Shown here one piece after another: positions 9,645-17,843 of a stretch of DNA of 64,000 bases. Every line of letters starts with the position of its first letter. The stretch's first letter is position 1. The notes under the pieces are model-generated. The model did no database searches and was not told the DNA's origin. It saw only the letters and a program-made list of their open reading frames with translations. Source of the stretch: Streptomyces sp. ISL-36 (lineage in GTDB: Bacteria > Actinomycetota > Actinomycetes > Streptomycetales > Streptomycetaceae); contig NZ_JAGGOS010000060.1 of the NCBI RefSeq assembly GCF_018614205.1, forward strand, positions 20,250-84,249, read 5' to 3'. The position numbers were made by a program, and so were the translations under genes.

Positions 9645-10409
9645 TCAGAGCTCGCGGTGGACCTTGGTGTTGGAGGCCTGGGCACGGGGGCGGACGACGA
9701 GGAGGTCGATGTTGACGTGTGGGGGGCGGGTGACGGCCCAGGTGATGGTGCCGGCGACGTCGTCGGCGGTGAGGGGGTCGGGGACGCCGGCGTAGACCTT
9801 GGCGGCTTTTTCGGTGTCGCCGCGGAAGCGGGTGGTGGCGAACTCGTCGGTCTTGACCATTCCGGGGGCGATCTCGATGACGCGGACCGGGGTGCCGACG
9901 ATCTCGAGGCGGAGGGTTTCGGCGAGGACGCGGGCGCCGTTCTTGGCGGCGACGTAGCCGGCGCCGCCTTCGTAGGTGGAGTGGCCGGCGGTGGAGGACA
10001 GGACGACGACCGTGCCGTCGCCGCTGGCGGTGAGGGCGGGGAGCAGGGCCTGGGTGACGTTGAGGGTGCCGATGACGTTGACCTCGTACATCTGGCGCCA
10101 GTCGTCGGGGTCGCCGGTGGCGACGGGGTCGGCGCCGAGGGCGCCGCCCGCGTTGTTGACCAGGACCGCGATCGTGCGGAAGGCGGTCGCGAAGGTCTGG
10201 ACGGCTTCGCGGTCGGTGACGTCGAGGGCGTAGGCGGTGGCCTGGTGGCCGGCCTCGTTGATCTCGGCGGCGATCTTCTCGATGCGGTCCTTGCGGCGGG
10301 CGGTGAGGACCACGCGGTATCCGGCCGCGGCGAGTTGCCTGGCGGTGGCGGCGCCGATTCCGCTGCTCGCTCCGGTGACGATGGCGATGGGGGTACCGGC
10401 GGCAGTCAT
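9645..10409 (-). CDS. Short-chain dehydrogenase/reductase (YdfG-like)
   Basis: A classical SDR of 254 aa. The nucleotide-binding TGASSGIG is at residues 12-19, followed by the NNAG motif, the catalytic serine strand VVLSS and the catalytic YxxxK (YVAAK). An Arg-rich stretch after strand beta-2 (TARRKDR) suggests NADP(H) preference. The ATG at 10409 follows GAGGAGCACGTC. Overall it resembles the YdfG/serine 3-dehydrogenase branch, which reduces or oxidises small hydroxy acids; the substrate cannot be assigned from sequence. It is a single gene, with a YnfA-type gene on the same strand upstream. Confidence 0.9.
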   Translation of the reverse strand: MTAAGTPIAIVTGASSGIGAATARQLAAAGYRVVLTARRKDRIEKIAAEINEAGHQATAYALDVTDREAVQTFATAFRTIAVLVNNAGGALGADPVATGDPDDWRQMYEVNVIGTLNVTQALLPALTASGDGTVVVLSSTAGHSTYEGGAGYVAAKNGARVLAETLRLEIVGTPVRVIEIAPGMVKTDEFATTRFRGDTEKAAKVYAGVPDPLTADDVAGTITWAVTRPPHVNIDLLVVRPRAQASNTKVHREL

Positions 10410-10474
10410 GACGTGCTCCTCGCGCGTGTGGTCGATTACGTCGCTCGCTGGTCAGGATAGGCGGCGGCCGGTGG

Positions 10475-10810
10475 TCAGCGGGCTCGCGGGGCGTACATGA
10501 TCACGGCCATGCCGGCGAGGCAGATCAGTGCTCCGGTGACGTCCCAGCGGTCGGGGCGGTAGCCGTCGGCGACCATGCCCCAGGCGATCGAGCCGGCGAC
10601 GAAGACCCCGCCGTAGGCGGCGAGGATCCGGCCGAACTCGGCGTCGGGCTGGAGGGTGGCCACGAAGCCGTAGACGCCGAGGGCGGCGACTCCGGCGCCG
10701 ATCCAGATCCAGCCGCGGTGTTCGCGGACGCCTTGCCAGACGAGCCAGGCGCCGCCGATCTCGAAGAGGGCGGCGAGGACGAAGAGGGCGGCGGATCGGG
10801 CGATGAGCAT
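10475..10810 (-). CDS. YnfA family membrane protein
   Basis: A 111-aa protein with four hydrophobic helices: residues about 5-22, 32-50, 60-78 and 88-106. The UPF0060/YnfA signature [14 protein letters not shown] is in the first loop and [11 protein letters not shown] is in helix 3. The family resembles small multidrug resistance transporters in size and topology, though its substrate is not established. The start at 10810 lacks a clear ribosome-binding site; the frame extends 66 bases upstream, but that adds a hydrophilic tail unlike the family. Confidence 0.88.
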   Translation of the reverse strand: MLIARSAALFVLAALFEIGGAWLVWQGVREHRGWIWIGAGVAALGVYGFVATLQPDAEFGRILAAYGGVFVAGSIAWGMVADGYRPDRWDVTGALICLAGMAVIMYAPRAR

Positions 10811-10892
10811 GGGGACAGGGTGGCAGGTCCGGGGGGACACGCGGGCTGACGGATAGTCAGAACATATGCGGGACAATCGGTATCTTCAGGGC

Positions 10893-11399
10893 ATGAGTGT
10901 GATGAGCAAGGTGCTGCTCGGTCTGGCCCTGACGGGCACGGTCGTGGTCGGCGTGGGGGAGAGTGCCCGGGCTGTCGGGCCGGCACCGGTCGCCGTCGAG
11001 CCGGTACCGGTCACGGCCGAGGCGGACCTGGCCCACCACGGCCATGTCTCTCTCTGGGAGAGGCGACTGGGGGTCTGGTTGGTCAGCGAGAACCATGGGC
11101 CGTCCCATGTGTCCCAGGCGACGGTCCGGCTCGCCTTCTCCGAGCCGCTGGCCGGTGGGCAGGAGCTTCCTCCTTCCTGTCTGTGGGGGAGTGATCGGGT
11201 GGTGGTCTGCCGCACGGGTGAGCTGCGGGCCGCGGGGGCGGCAGGCGAGCTGGCGCTCGATCTGCGGACGGCGGGCTCTCCGGACGAGGTGACCGTCGAC
11301 ATCGGCACCGTGTGGAGCGACGGCTCGACCGACCGGAATCCGAAGAACGACCGTCATCGGGTCCTTGTGCTCGCGACGGGTGATCCCTACGTCTTCTGA
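10893..11399 (+). CDS. Secreted protein of unknown function
   Basis: A 168-aa product with an N-terminal signal peptide (MSVMSKVLLGLALTGTVVVG, cleavage likely after ARA near residue 27). The mature part looks like a single beta-sandwich: DLAHHGHVSLW, a valine-rich strand pattern, and two cysteines (PPSCLWG, VVVCRTG) that could form a disulphide. An upstream in-frame ATG at 10866 exists, but it puts a hydrophilic stretch ahead of the signal. The stop nearly touches the convergent monooxygenase stop (2-bp gap). The fold may belong to a CARDB/DUF11-like adhesin type; this is only a guess. Confidence 0.7.
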   Translation: MSVMSKVLLGLALTGTVVVGVGESARAVGPAPVAVEPVPVTAEADLAHHGHVSLWERRLGVWLVSENHGPSHVSQATVRLAFSEPLAGGQELPPSCLWGSDRVVVCRTGELRAAGAAGELALDLRTAGSPDEVTVDIGTVWSDGSTDRNPKNDRHRVLVLATGDPYVF

Positions 11400-11401
11400 C
11401 A

Positions 11402-12784
11402 TCATCGGAAGGTGTGGCCGTCGGGGCGGACCAGGAGCGTGGTGCGCCGGGCGGGGTCGGTCCAGGTGGCCCGTACGACCCGGGCCGGGGAGGCAGGGGA
11501 GGCAGGCAGGGCCGGCTTCGTGCCCTCGGGGGCGATCAGGACGAACTCGCCCGCGCGGAGCAGTTCGTAGAGCCTGCCCTCGCGCAGGGTCAGGTCGGGG
11601 ACGCGCCGGCCCGTCCGGCCGTAGGCGATGCCGAGACCGCTGATCGCGCCCATGGCCTTGTCGGCGGCGGGGCGGAAGGTGTTCAGGAGGCGCGTCGCGA
11701 GCGCGCGGGCGGTGCGCAGGAGGGGGTCGCGGGCCATGGCGAGCCGGACGATGGCTCCGCTGCTGCGCAGTACCGCCGCGCCGACCGGGTGGCGTTCGGT
11801 CTGGTAGGTGTCGAGTAGCGCCTCGGGGTCGGGGGCGTCCCCGCGCAGGACGGCGGCGAGTTTCCAGGAGAGGTTGGCGGCGTCCTGGAGGCCGGTGTTC
11901 ATGCCCTGACCGCCGGCGGGGGAGTGGACGTGGGCGGCGTCGCCGGCGAGGAGGACGCGGCCCGAGCGGTAGGCGGGGGCCTGGCGTTCGTCGCTGTGGA
12001 AGCGGGAGATCCAGCGGGCGTCGTGCATGCCGTAGTCGCTGCCGAGGGCGCGGCGGGCGATGTCGCGGACCTCGTCGAGGTCGACGGGTTCGCTGTCGGG
12101 GACCTGGCGGGTGCGGTTCCAGCCCATCACGCGGTACCAGCCGTCGCCGAAGGGGGCGATGAAGGCGAAGGCGTCCCGGGCTCCGTTGACCGTGAGGAGT
12201 CCTTCGGGTTCGTGGGTGAGGCGGACGTCGGCGAGGACGAGGGAGCGGATCACCGAGGTGCCGGGGAAGGGGAGTCCGAGGGCGGCCCGCACGGTGCTGC
12301 GTACGCCGTCGGCGCCGACGAGGTAGCGGGCACGGAGGGTGAGGGGTGCGCCGCCGGGGCCGGTGAGTTCGGCGGTGACCGTGTCGGTGTCCTGGCTCAG
12401 TGCGCGCAGTTCCGTTCCGTACCGGAAGTCCACACCTGTGGACAGGGCGCGGTGTTCGAGGAGTCGCTCGACTTCGTACTGCGGGGTGATCAGGAGGTAG
12501 GGGAAGCGGGAGGGCAGCCGGGTCAGGTCGAGGGTGAGGTGGCGGAAGAGGCGCAGCTGGGTGAGGGGGGTGCCGGTGGAGACGAGGTCGTCGGCGAGGC
12601 CGCGGGCGTCGAGCTGTTCCAGGGTGCGGGCGTGGACGCCGAAGGCGCGGGTCATGTTGCTGATGCCGTGGGGTCGGCGCTCGATCAGCGTGGCGCGCAG
12701 TCCCGCGGCGGCGAGGTCGCCGGCGAGCAGCATGCCGGTGGGGCCCGCTCTGATGACGAGGACGTCCGTGTCCAGGTGGTTCAT
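11402..12784 (-). CDS. FAD-dependent aromatic monooxygenase (PheA/TfdB type), TetR-controlled
   Basis: A 460-aa flavoprotein hydroxylase. The N-terminal Rossmann strand reads VLVIRAGPTG at residues 8-17, the middle has the GVDFRYGTEL and VGADGV (DG motif) segments, and the GD motif is GRVLLAGDAAHVHSP. The C-terminal thioredoxin-like lid is short. The first Gly of GxGxxG is Arg (codon AGA), unusual and possibly harmful to FAD binding. Two starts are plausible: ATG 12784 (GGAGGCAGCC upstream) and ATG 12805 (CAGGAG upstream); I prefer the shorter. It is divergent from a TetR gene, with five 14-bp operators between. Substrate unknown; aromatic antibiotics or phenols are typical for the family. 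Confidence 0.9.
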   Translation of the reverse strand: MNHLDTDVLVIRAGPTGMLLAGDLAAAGLRATLIERRPHGISNMTRAFGVHARTLEQLDARGLADDLVSTGTPLTQLRLFRHLTLDLTRLPSRFPYLLITPQYEVERLLEHRALSTGVDFRYGTELRALSQDTDTVTAELTGPGGAPLTLRARYLVGADGVRSTVRAALGLPFPGTSVIRSLVLADVRLTHEPEGLLTVNGARDAFAFIAPFGDGWYRVMGWNRTRQVPDSEPVDLDEVRDIARRALGSDYGMHDARWISRFHSDERQAPAYRSGRVLLAGDAAHVHSPAGGQGMNTGLQDAANLSWKLAAVLRGDAPDPEALLDTYQTERHPVGAAVLRSSGAIVRLAMARDPLLRTARALATRLLNTFRPAADKAMGAISGLGIAYGRTGRRVPDLTLREGRLYELLRAGEFVLIAPEGTKPALPASPASPARVVRATWTDPARRTTLLVRPDGHTFR

Positions 12785-12806
12785 GGCTGCCTCCAGGTGT
12801 GCCATG

Positions 12807-12904
12807 CCAACTCCTGTTGGCCAACAAGTGTTGGTCAACGCTTGTTGGCAAATGTAGGCGCCGCGCCGATGGCGTGTCAACACCTGTTGGCCTACAGTTG
12901 TTGG
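12807..12904. promoter_or_regulatory. Tiled array of five 14-bp TetR operators
   Basis: The consensus half-sites CCAAC and GTTGG are separated by 4 bp. Copies lie at 12807-12820, 12821-12834, 12835-12848, 12877-12890 and 12891-12904. All fall on one 14-bp grid, with two grid cells (12849-12876) left without the motif. The array fills the space between the monooxygenase start and the TetR start. Confidence 0.85.
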
Positions 12905-12905
12905 C

Positions 12906-13466
12906 ATGACGACAGCCCGCCGCTCCGACGCCACCCGTGCCGCGATCCTCGAAGCCGCTCGCGAGCGGTTCGCCTCCGACGGCTACGAGCGCGCCACCAT
13001 CAGGGCCATCGCCCGCGACGCCGGGATCGATCCGTCGATGGTGATGCGCTACTACGGCAACAAGGAGGGGCTGTTCGCCGCCGCTTCCGAGTTCGAGCTG
13101 CATCTTCCGGAGCTGGGCGCCCTGCCCTCCCGGCACATCGGCGCGGTCCTGGTCACGCACTTCCTCGACCGCTGGGAACGGGACGACGTCCTGACCGGGC
13201 TTCTGCGGGTCGGCGTCACCAACGCCGCGGGTGCCGAGAGGATGCAGGCGATCTTCGCCGAGCAGCTCGGGCCGGTCGCCCTCGGCGTCTGCCCCGACCC
13301 CGCCGAGGCGCCCCGCCGCGCGGCCCTCGCCGCCTCGCAGATCCTCGGCATGGCGCTGGCCCGCTATGTGCTGAGGCTGCCGCCGGCGGTCGAGATGTCC
13401 CGAGAGGACGTCGTCGCCTGGCTGGGGCCGACCGTGCAGCGCTACCTGACCGCGCAGCAGCCATAG
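12906..13466 (+). CDS. TetR family repressor of the divergent monooxygenase
   Basis: A 186-aa TetR regulator. The N-terminal helix-turn-helix spans about residues 25-50 (TIRAIARDAGIDPSMVMRYYGNKEGLF) and the C-terminal ligand domain resembles the TetR_C_17 type. The ATG at 12906 follows directly on the last operator copy and has no ribosome-binding site, so the transcript is probably leaderless, as is frequent for Streptomyces TetR genes. The tiled dyads in front of it predict repression of both itself and the monooxygenase, relieved by a substrate-like ligand. Confidence 0.92.
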   Translation: MTTARRSDATRAAILEAARERFASDGYERATIRAIARDAGIDPSMVMRYYGNKEGLFAAASEFELHLPELGALPSRHIGAVLVTHFLDRWERDDVLTGLLRVGVTNAAGAERMQAIFAEQLGPVALGVCPDPAEAPRRAALAASQILGMALARYVLRLPPAVEMSREDVVAWLGPTVQRYLTAQQP

Positions 13467-13498
13467 AGCGGCAGGTCGCTGCTTCGTACACTTTCTGC

Positions 13499-13984
13499 AT
13501 GCCGCAGAAGAGTTCCGTCCGCCGGGACGGTCTGATGACCCAGCTGTACGACGAGTCCCGCCGCTACATGGCCTCGTACGCGCTGTTCAACCAGGCCGTC
13601 GCGGACCATCTGCGGCTGCACCCGACCGATGTCCAGTGCCTGAACCTGCTGTCGCTGGAGCCCGGCCCCGTCACCATCGGCCGGGTCGCCGAGCTCACGG
13701 GGCTGACCACCGGCTCGGCGACCCGGCTCGTCGACCGGCTGGAGCGGGCCGGCTACGTCACGCGCGAGCGGGACGCCGAGGACAGGCGGCGCGTGCTCGT
13801 GGCCGCCGTGCCGGAGCGCATGGCGGAACTGGGCGCGTTCTGGCGGCGGCTCAACGGGGCCTGGGGCGCGATGTTCGACGCCTACAGCGATGCCGAAGTC
13901 GCCCTGCTCATCGCCCATATGCGCCGGACCGTCGAGCTCAGTGCCCAGCAGATCGAGCGGCTGCGTACGGGCGAGATCGACTGA
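13499..13984 (+). CDS. MarR family regulator
   Basis: A 161-aa winged-helix protein starting MPQKSSVRRD at ATG 13499. The central DNA-binding core includes PTDVQCLNLLSLEPG, the recognition segment VAELTGLTTGSATRLVDRLERAGYV and the wing RDAEDRRRVLV (DxRxxR motif), all typical of MarR. It follows the TetR gene by 32 bp on the same strand but may have its own promoter. Target unknown. A GC-rich repeat of GATGCGCCGGGCGG-type units follows the stop. Confidence 0.92.
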   Translation: MPQKSSVRRDGLMTQLYDESRRYMASYALFNQAVADHLRLHPTDVQCLNLLSLEPGPVTIGRVAELTGLTTGSATRLVDRLERAGYVTRERDAEDRRRVLVAAVPERMAELGAFWRRLNGAWGAMFDAYSDAEVALLIAHMRRTVELSAQQIERLRTGEID

Positions 13985-14070
13985 TCCTGCGGGCGCGATG
14001 TGCCGGGCGGGATGCGCCGGGCGGGATGCGCCGGTCCGGAGGCGCCGGTCCGGACGCGCCGGGCAGTCGC

Positions 14071-14808
14071 TCAGCGGGCCGCCGCGCCGCCGAACTCGCG
14101 CAGTGCGTCGGTGACGATCGCCTCCAGGCGGGCGTGGTGCGCGCCCCGCCAGTACACCCGCTCGCACTGGGTACACCGCGCGAAGACGTCGTACGTCTTC
14201 TGCGTGCCGTGCTCCAGCCGCTCGCGCACCGAGTCCTTGTCGGCGTCGGTGAGCCGCCCGTTGCACGCGGTGCAGCGGGTCCAGGGGGCCAGGGCGGGGG
14301 CGAACCGCTCCAGTACGTCCCGGAGTTGGTCTTCGGGCCGGTCGCTGTACACATAGGCGCCGGCCCACAGCTCCCGGCGGCGCAGCAGCCCGCGATCCCG
14401 CGAGAGCATCACGCGCCGCTCCTTCGCGGAGAGCGCGGCCAGGGCGGCATCCCCGATGTCCTGGCTCTCGTACGCCGCGTCGACACCGAGCAGCCGCAAC
14501 CGCCGTGCCAGCGTGCCCAGGTGGACGTCGAGGAGGAACCGGAGCGGGGCCCCGGGCACCGGCTGGGGGCGCTCGACCCCCTCCACCTCGACCGTCTCGC
14601 CCGCCGCGGGGATGTGAGAGGCCTCGACCGGACGCCCGTCCACCAGCAGTCGCCCGGCCTCGGTGAGCGGGACCCCGAGCGACTCCACGACATGGCCGAG
14701 GGTCGAGGCGCCGTCGGTCGTCACGGCGGTGCGCCCCGAGCGCCGGTCCGCCGGGACGAAGAGCCGCAGGCCGGGGGCGAAGCTGATGAGGATCTCCGGT
14801 CCGTTCAC
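14071..14808 (-). CDS. Mut7-C RNase domain protein with N-terminal ubiquitin-like domain
   Basis: A 245-aa protein. Residues about 1-85 look like the Mut7-C ubiquitin-like/ThiS-type domain (LFVPADRRSG... VDGRPVEASHIPAAGETVEVEGV). The C-terminal Mut7-C PIN-like RNase domain starts FLLDVHLGTLARRLRLLGVDAAY, with acidic residues in LSRDRGLL. A zinc ribbon closes it: CTACNG and CTQCER, about 35 residues apart. The family is inferred to be an RNase; no substrate is established. The preceding 86 bp after the MarR stop are repetitive. Confidence 0.88.
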   Translation of the reverse strand: MNGPEILISFAPGLRLFVPADRRSGRTAVTTDGASTLGHVVESLGVPLTEAGRLLVDGRPVEASHIPAAGETVEVEGVERPQPVPGAPLRFLLDVHLGTLARRLRLLGVDAAYESQDIGDAALAALSAKERRVMLSRDRGLLRRRELWAGAYVYSDRPEDQLRDVLERFAPALAPWTRCTACNGRLTDADKDSVRERLEHGTQKTYDVFARCTQCERVYWRGAHHARLEAIVTDALREFGGAAAR

Positions 14809-14872
14809 GGGGACAGGATGTCACCGGGGCCCGGCAGGCGGCCAGGTTATTCGGCCGCCGAGGATCCGGGGC

Positions 14873-15724
14873 TCAGGGGCGGAAGGCGTCGGCGTGGTCG
14901 GCGGCCCACTCGGCGAAGGTGCGGGCCGGCCGGCCGGTCACCTCCTCGACCGTCCGGGTCAGGGGCACCGGGCTGCCGTCGTGCGAGCCCCAATACGAGA
15001 GCAGGGCGTCGGCGAAGGGCTCCGGGAGGAAGGGGGCGACGGACTCCTTCCACTGCGCAGGCGTGACGGCAGCAGCGGTCGCCGGGCGGCCCGTCACCTC
15101 GGCGAGTATCGCCAGCTGCTCCGTGAAGTCGAGCGACTCCGGGCCGGTCAGCAGGGGAGCGGAGCCCCGCAGCCGGGGCTCGGTCAAGGCCGCGAACGCG
15201 ACCTCGGCGATGTCCCTCTCGTGGATCGGATCGCCGTGCGACCCCGGGTACGGAAGCTCCACCGCGCGTGAGGACCTGATCGTCGACGCCCACTGCAGGG
15301 CATTGGCCGCGAAGGCGCCCGGCCGGAGAAGGGTCGCCTCGAAGGCTCCGTCGGCCGCCGCGGCCGCCAGCGCGCGCTCGACGGCCAGGTGGGAGGAGGC
15401 GATCGGGTTCTCGGCGGCGTCCGGGGCGAGCACGGAGCTGGAGGAGAGGAGCACGACGTGCTCGACGCCGGCGGCTCGGGCCTGCGCGACGAAGGCGTCG
15501 ATGTGGGAGGCCTCGGCGTACAGGAAGACGGAGTCGACGCCGTCGAGAGCGACGGCGAAGTCCGCCGGATCGGCGAGATCGCAGCGGACGGCCTCGATGC
15601 CGTCGGGTGGGGAGAGATCCGCGGGGTTCTTGGAGGCGGCCCGGGCCTTGATGCCCGCGGTGTGGAGCAGTCCGAGGAGGGTCGAAGCGACGCGGCCACG
15701 GCTTCCGGTGACGAGAACGGTCAT
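14873..15724 (-). CDS. NmrA-like NAD(P)-binding protein
   Basis: A 283-aa atypical SDR. The N-terminal MTVLVTGSRGRVASTLL matches the NAD(P)-binding GxxGxxG pattern, with GVDSVFLYAE and VVLLSSSSVL core strands. The catalytic Tyr of classical SDRs is absent, as in NmrA/azoreductase-type or ergot-like proteins. The C-terminal half resembles the substrate part of NmrA-type reductases. ATG 15724 follows AGGAAGGA. A good promoter (TTGACG, 17 bp, GATATT) and a dyad at 15777-15793 precede it, implying control by an unlinked regulator. Confidence 0.85.
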   Translation of the reverse strand: MTVLVTGSRGRVASTLLGLLHTAGIKARAASKNPADLSPPDGIEAVRCDLADPADFAVALDGVDSVFLYAEASHIDAFVAQARAAGVEHVVLLSSSSVLAPDAAENPIASSHLAVERALAAAAADGAFEATLLRPGAFAANALQWASTIRSSRAVELPYPGSHGDPIHERDIAEVAFAALTEPRLRGSAPLLTGPESLDFTEQLAILAEVTGRPATAAAVTPAQWKESVAPFLPEPFADALLSYWGSHDGSPVPLTRTVEEVTGRPARTFAEWAADHADAFRP

Positions 15725-15776
15725 GGGAGAGGTCCTTCCTGGAGGAATCCCCGCACGGTCGACTGCGCGGAGAAGA

Positions 15777-15823
15777 ATCTGTGTCACGCAGATAAATATC
15801 CCGGCGGGGCCCCGGCCCGTCAA
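15777..15823 (-). promoter_or_regulatory. Promoter and dyad operator of the NmrA-like gene
   Basis: On the minus strand a -35 TTGACG (15818-15823) is separated by 17 bp from a -10 GATATT (15795-15800). Just downstream lies the inverted repeat ATCTG-N7-CAGAT (15777-15793), well placed to block transcription. No regulator gene is adjacent in the usual divergent position. Confidence 0.65.
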
Positions 15824-15880
15824 CCCGGATAAAACCCCGAGACCCCTCAGGGCCCGTCGCCGAGGGGGTACCGTCCCGCT

Positions 15881-16324
15881 ATGAAGATCATCGACCTGGA
15901 GCCCGGCGACCGGCGCCTCGACACCGACCTGCTCCCCGTCCTGCGCGAGCTGCGCCCCCACCTCACGGCTCCGCTCTTCCACGAGGTCTACGGGAACGGG
16001 CACCCCCAGGGCCTGCGCTTCACCGCCGTCTACACGGACGACGGTGCCTGCGTGGGCGTCGCCGGCTGGCGGATCGTCGACAACACCAGCGCGATCCGCA
16101 AGCTCTACGTCGACGACCTGGTCACCGCGGCCACCGCCCGCTCCACCGGCGTCGGGAACCGGCTCCTGTCCCACCTCGAGGAGCGGGCGCGCGCCGCCGG
16201 CTGCCACGAACTGAACCTCGACTCCGGCACCCAGCGCACCGGAGCGCACCGCTTCTATCTGCGCGAACGCTTCGACATCGTGGCCTTCCATTTCGCCAAG
16301 CCGCTGGACCCCCAGGACGGCTAG
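15881..16324 (+). CDS. GNAT family acetyltransferase
   Basis: A 147-aa single-domain N-acetyltransferase. The strand AIRKLYVDDLVT (motif A beta-4) and the acetyl-CoA pyrophosphate loop STGVGNRLL (Q/RxxGxG/A-type) are evident, followed by HELNLDSGTQRTGAHRFYLRERF (motif B). Substrate unknown. The stop overlaps that of the convergent GNAT gene in the shared bases CTAG. Confidence 0.88.
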   Translation: MKIIDLEPGDRRLDTDLLPVLRELRPHLTAPLFHEVYGNGHPQGLRFTAVYTDDGACVGVAGWRIVDNTSAIRKLYVDDLVTAATARSTGVGNRLLSHLEERARAAGCHELNLDSGTQRTGAHRFYLRERFDIVAFHFAKPLDPQDG

Positions 16325-16866
16325 AGAAGGCCGTCCTGGGCACGGTCCGGATCCAGGTCCAGGCGCCAGTCGTTGCAGCGCAGCGGATGGCCCGGCGGGT
16401 AGTCGACGACACGCTCGCCGAGCAGCTCGAAACCGGCCTTGCGGCACACCGCGTTCGAGGGGCCGTTGTCCGCCGACGGGAAGGCGTGCAGGAAGCGGTA
16501 CATGTGCTCGGCCCGCGCCAGCTCCGCCACCGCCCGCGTGGCCGCCGTCGCGAGGCCCCGCCCCTGGAACCCCGGCAGCACCGTCCACCCCGTCTCGTAC
16601 ACCGGCTCCCCGTCCCAGGTCTGCCTCCAGAAGCCGACGGAGCCCGCCGGTATCTCCTCGGGGAGCGACACGATCCGGAACATCCGTCCGGCGCCCGTGC
16701 GGGCTGCGCTCAGATCCACATAGCGCCGGTGCCGCTTGGCGAGCGCCTCGTCGCTCTCCGGACCACCGAGGTGCACCATGAGCGCCGGTGCGTTCATGGC
16801 ACGCAGCAGGTCGAAGTCGCCCTCGGACCAGGGCTCGAGCCGTACGGGAGCGGCGTGGGTGTCCAT
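16321..16866 (-). CDS. GNAT family acetyltransferase (RimJ/RimL-like)
   Basis: A 181-aa protein starting MDTHAAPVRL. RimJ/RimL-type features are PWSEGDFDLLRAMNAP at the N-terminus, GSVGFWRQTW, the acyl-CoA loop FQGRGLATAATRAV and SADNGPSNAVCRKAGFEL. The family includes ribosomal-protein and antibiotic acetyltransferases; the substrate cannot be assigned. It lies downstream of the AraC gene on the same strand and overlaps the end of the other GNAT gene by 4 bp. Confidence 0.88.
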   Translation of the reverse strand: MDTHAAPVRLEPWSEGDFDLLRAMNAPALMVHLGGPESDEALAKRHRRYVDLSAARTGAGRMFRIVSLPEEIPAGSVGFWRQTWDGEPVYETGWTVLPGFQGRGLATAATRAVAELARAEHMYRFLHAFPSADNGPSNAVCRKAGFELLGERVVDYPPGHPLRCNDWRLDLDPDRAQDGLL

Positions 16867-16880
16867 GTCCGCACTGTAGG

Positions 16881-17762
16881 TCAGGGGTCCGACACCCGGC
16901 GGGCGTACGCGGTCGGCGGGACCCCGACCGTCGCCGTGAAATCGCGGACGAGGTGGGCCTGATCGCTGTACCCGAGCTCGGCGGCGAGCCGGGCCCAGTC
17001 GAGGGAGCCAGGCGGCCGGGCGGACTCGGCGCGCTCCAGGGCCTCGTGGATGCGGTAGCGCAGGATGACCCATTTCGGGCCGACGCCGACGCAGTGCGAG
17101 AAGAGCCGCTGGAGCGACCGGCTGGACAGGCCCTGGGCGCGGGCCAGTTCGGACACCCGGCGGATCGAGCGGTCCGTCCGGACCTGCTCCACCAGGGCCA
17201 TGGCCTGCTCGGCCTGCGGATCGGGCGCGGGTCCGTGAGCCAGCAGGTAGGCGTCGAGCGCCGCCACGCGCGCGTGGTCGGACTCCGGGTCGAGCACGGC
17301 GGCCGTCGCATCGTCAGCCGGCGCGCCGCGGGCGCCCGCCCCGGCACCCGCGAACACCTCGTCGAGCGGGACCCGCCGCCCCGTCCACCGCGACACCGGC
17401 CACGCGGGAGCGAACGGCCGGAAGCCACCGGGCCGGAACTGCACCCCGCAGACCCGGCCGACGCCCAGGAGTTTCTGCGTGAACAACTCGAGCCCGATCC
17501 CGGAGACCTCCGCCGAGGAGACCGACTCACCCGGCCCGCCGTCCGCGCCGCCCTCGTACCGCTGGAAGACGACGTTCACGGACGGATGGGGGACGACATG
17601 GCTCGCGTACGGCTCGGACAGCGTCCAGTCGATGAGCCAGTAGTGCTCCAGATACGGCCGCAGCTCCGGCGCCGGCTCATGACGGCGGAACCGGACGCGT
17701 GCGAGGAGCTCGGCGGCGTCCACGATGCCCCGGGTGTCACGGCGCGGGCCGAAAGCGGTCAT
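16881..17762 (-). CDS. AraC family transcriptional regulator
   Basis: A 293-aa regulator with a DUF6597-like N-terminal sensor region (PYLEHYWLIDWTL... VCGVQFRPGGFRPF) and a C-terminal AraC double helix-turn-helix (RRVSELARAQGLSSRSLQRLF and WARLAAELGYSDQAHLVRDF). The chosen ATG at 17762 has no ribosome-binding site; a TACTCT -10-like hexamer seven bases upstream suggests a leaderless transcript. It is divergent from the DinB-type gene at 17844, a plausible target, and sits 14 bp upstream of the GNAT gene on the same strand. Confidence 0.9.
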   Translation of the reverse strand: MTAFGPRRDTRGIVDAAELLARVRFRRHEPAPELRPYLEHYWLIDWTLSEPYASHVVPHPSVNVVFQRYEGGADGGPGESVSSAEVSGIGLELFTQKLLGVGRVCGVQFRPGGFRPFAPAWPVSRWTGRRVPLDEVFAGAGAGARGAPADDATAAVLDPESDHARVAALDAYLLAHGPAPDPQAEQAMALVEQVRTDRSIRRVSELARAQGLSSRSLQRLFSHCVGVGPKWVILRYRIHEALERAESARPPGSLDWARLAAELGYSDQAHLVRDFTATVGVPPTAYARRVSDP

Positions 17763-17843
17763 GCGTCGCAGAGTAGATGTCGGGTATGGGGAGTGGCGTG
17801 TTTCTTCAAGACGGCACTGGGAAGGATCACTTAGCGTCACCCC

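Noticed and set aside
9645..13984. A secondary-metabolite cluster (SDR, monooxygenase, regulators)
   Set aside because: No synthase, NRPS, terpene cyclase or resistance/export genes; genes are in separate units with own regulators.
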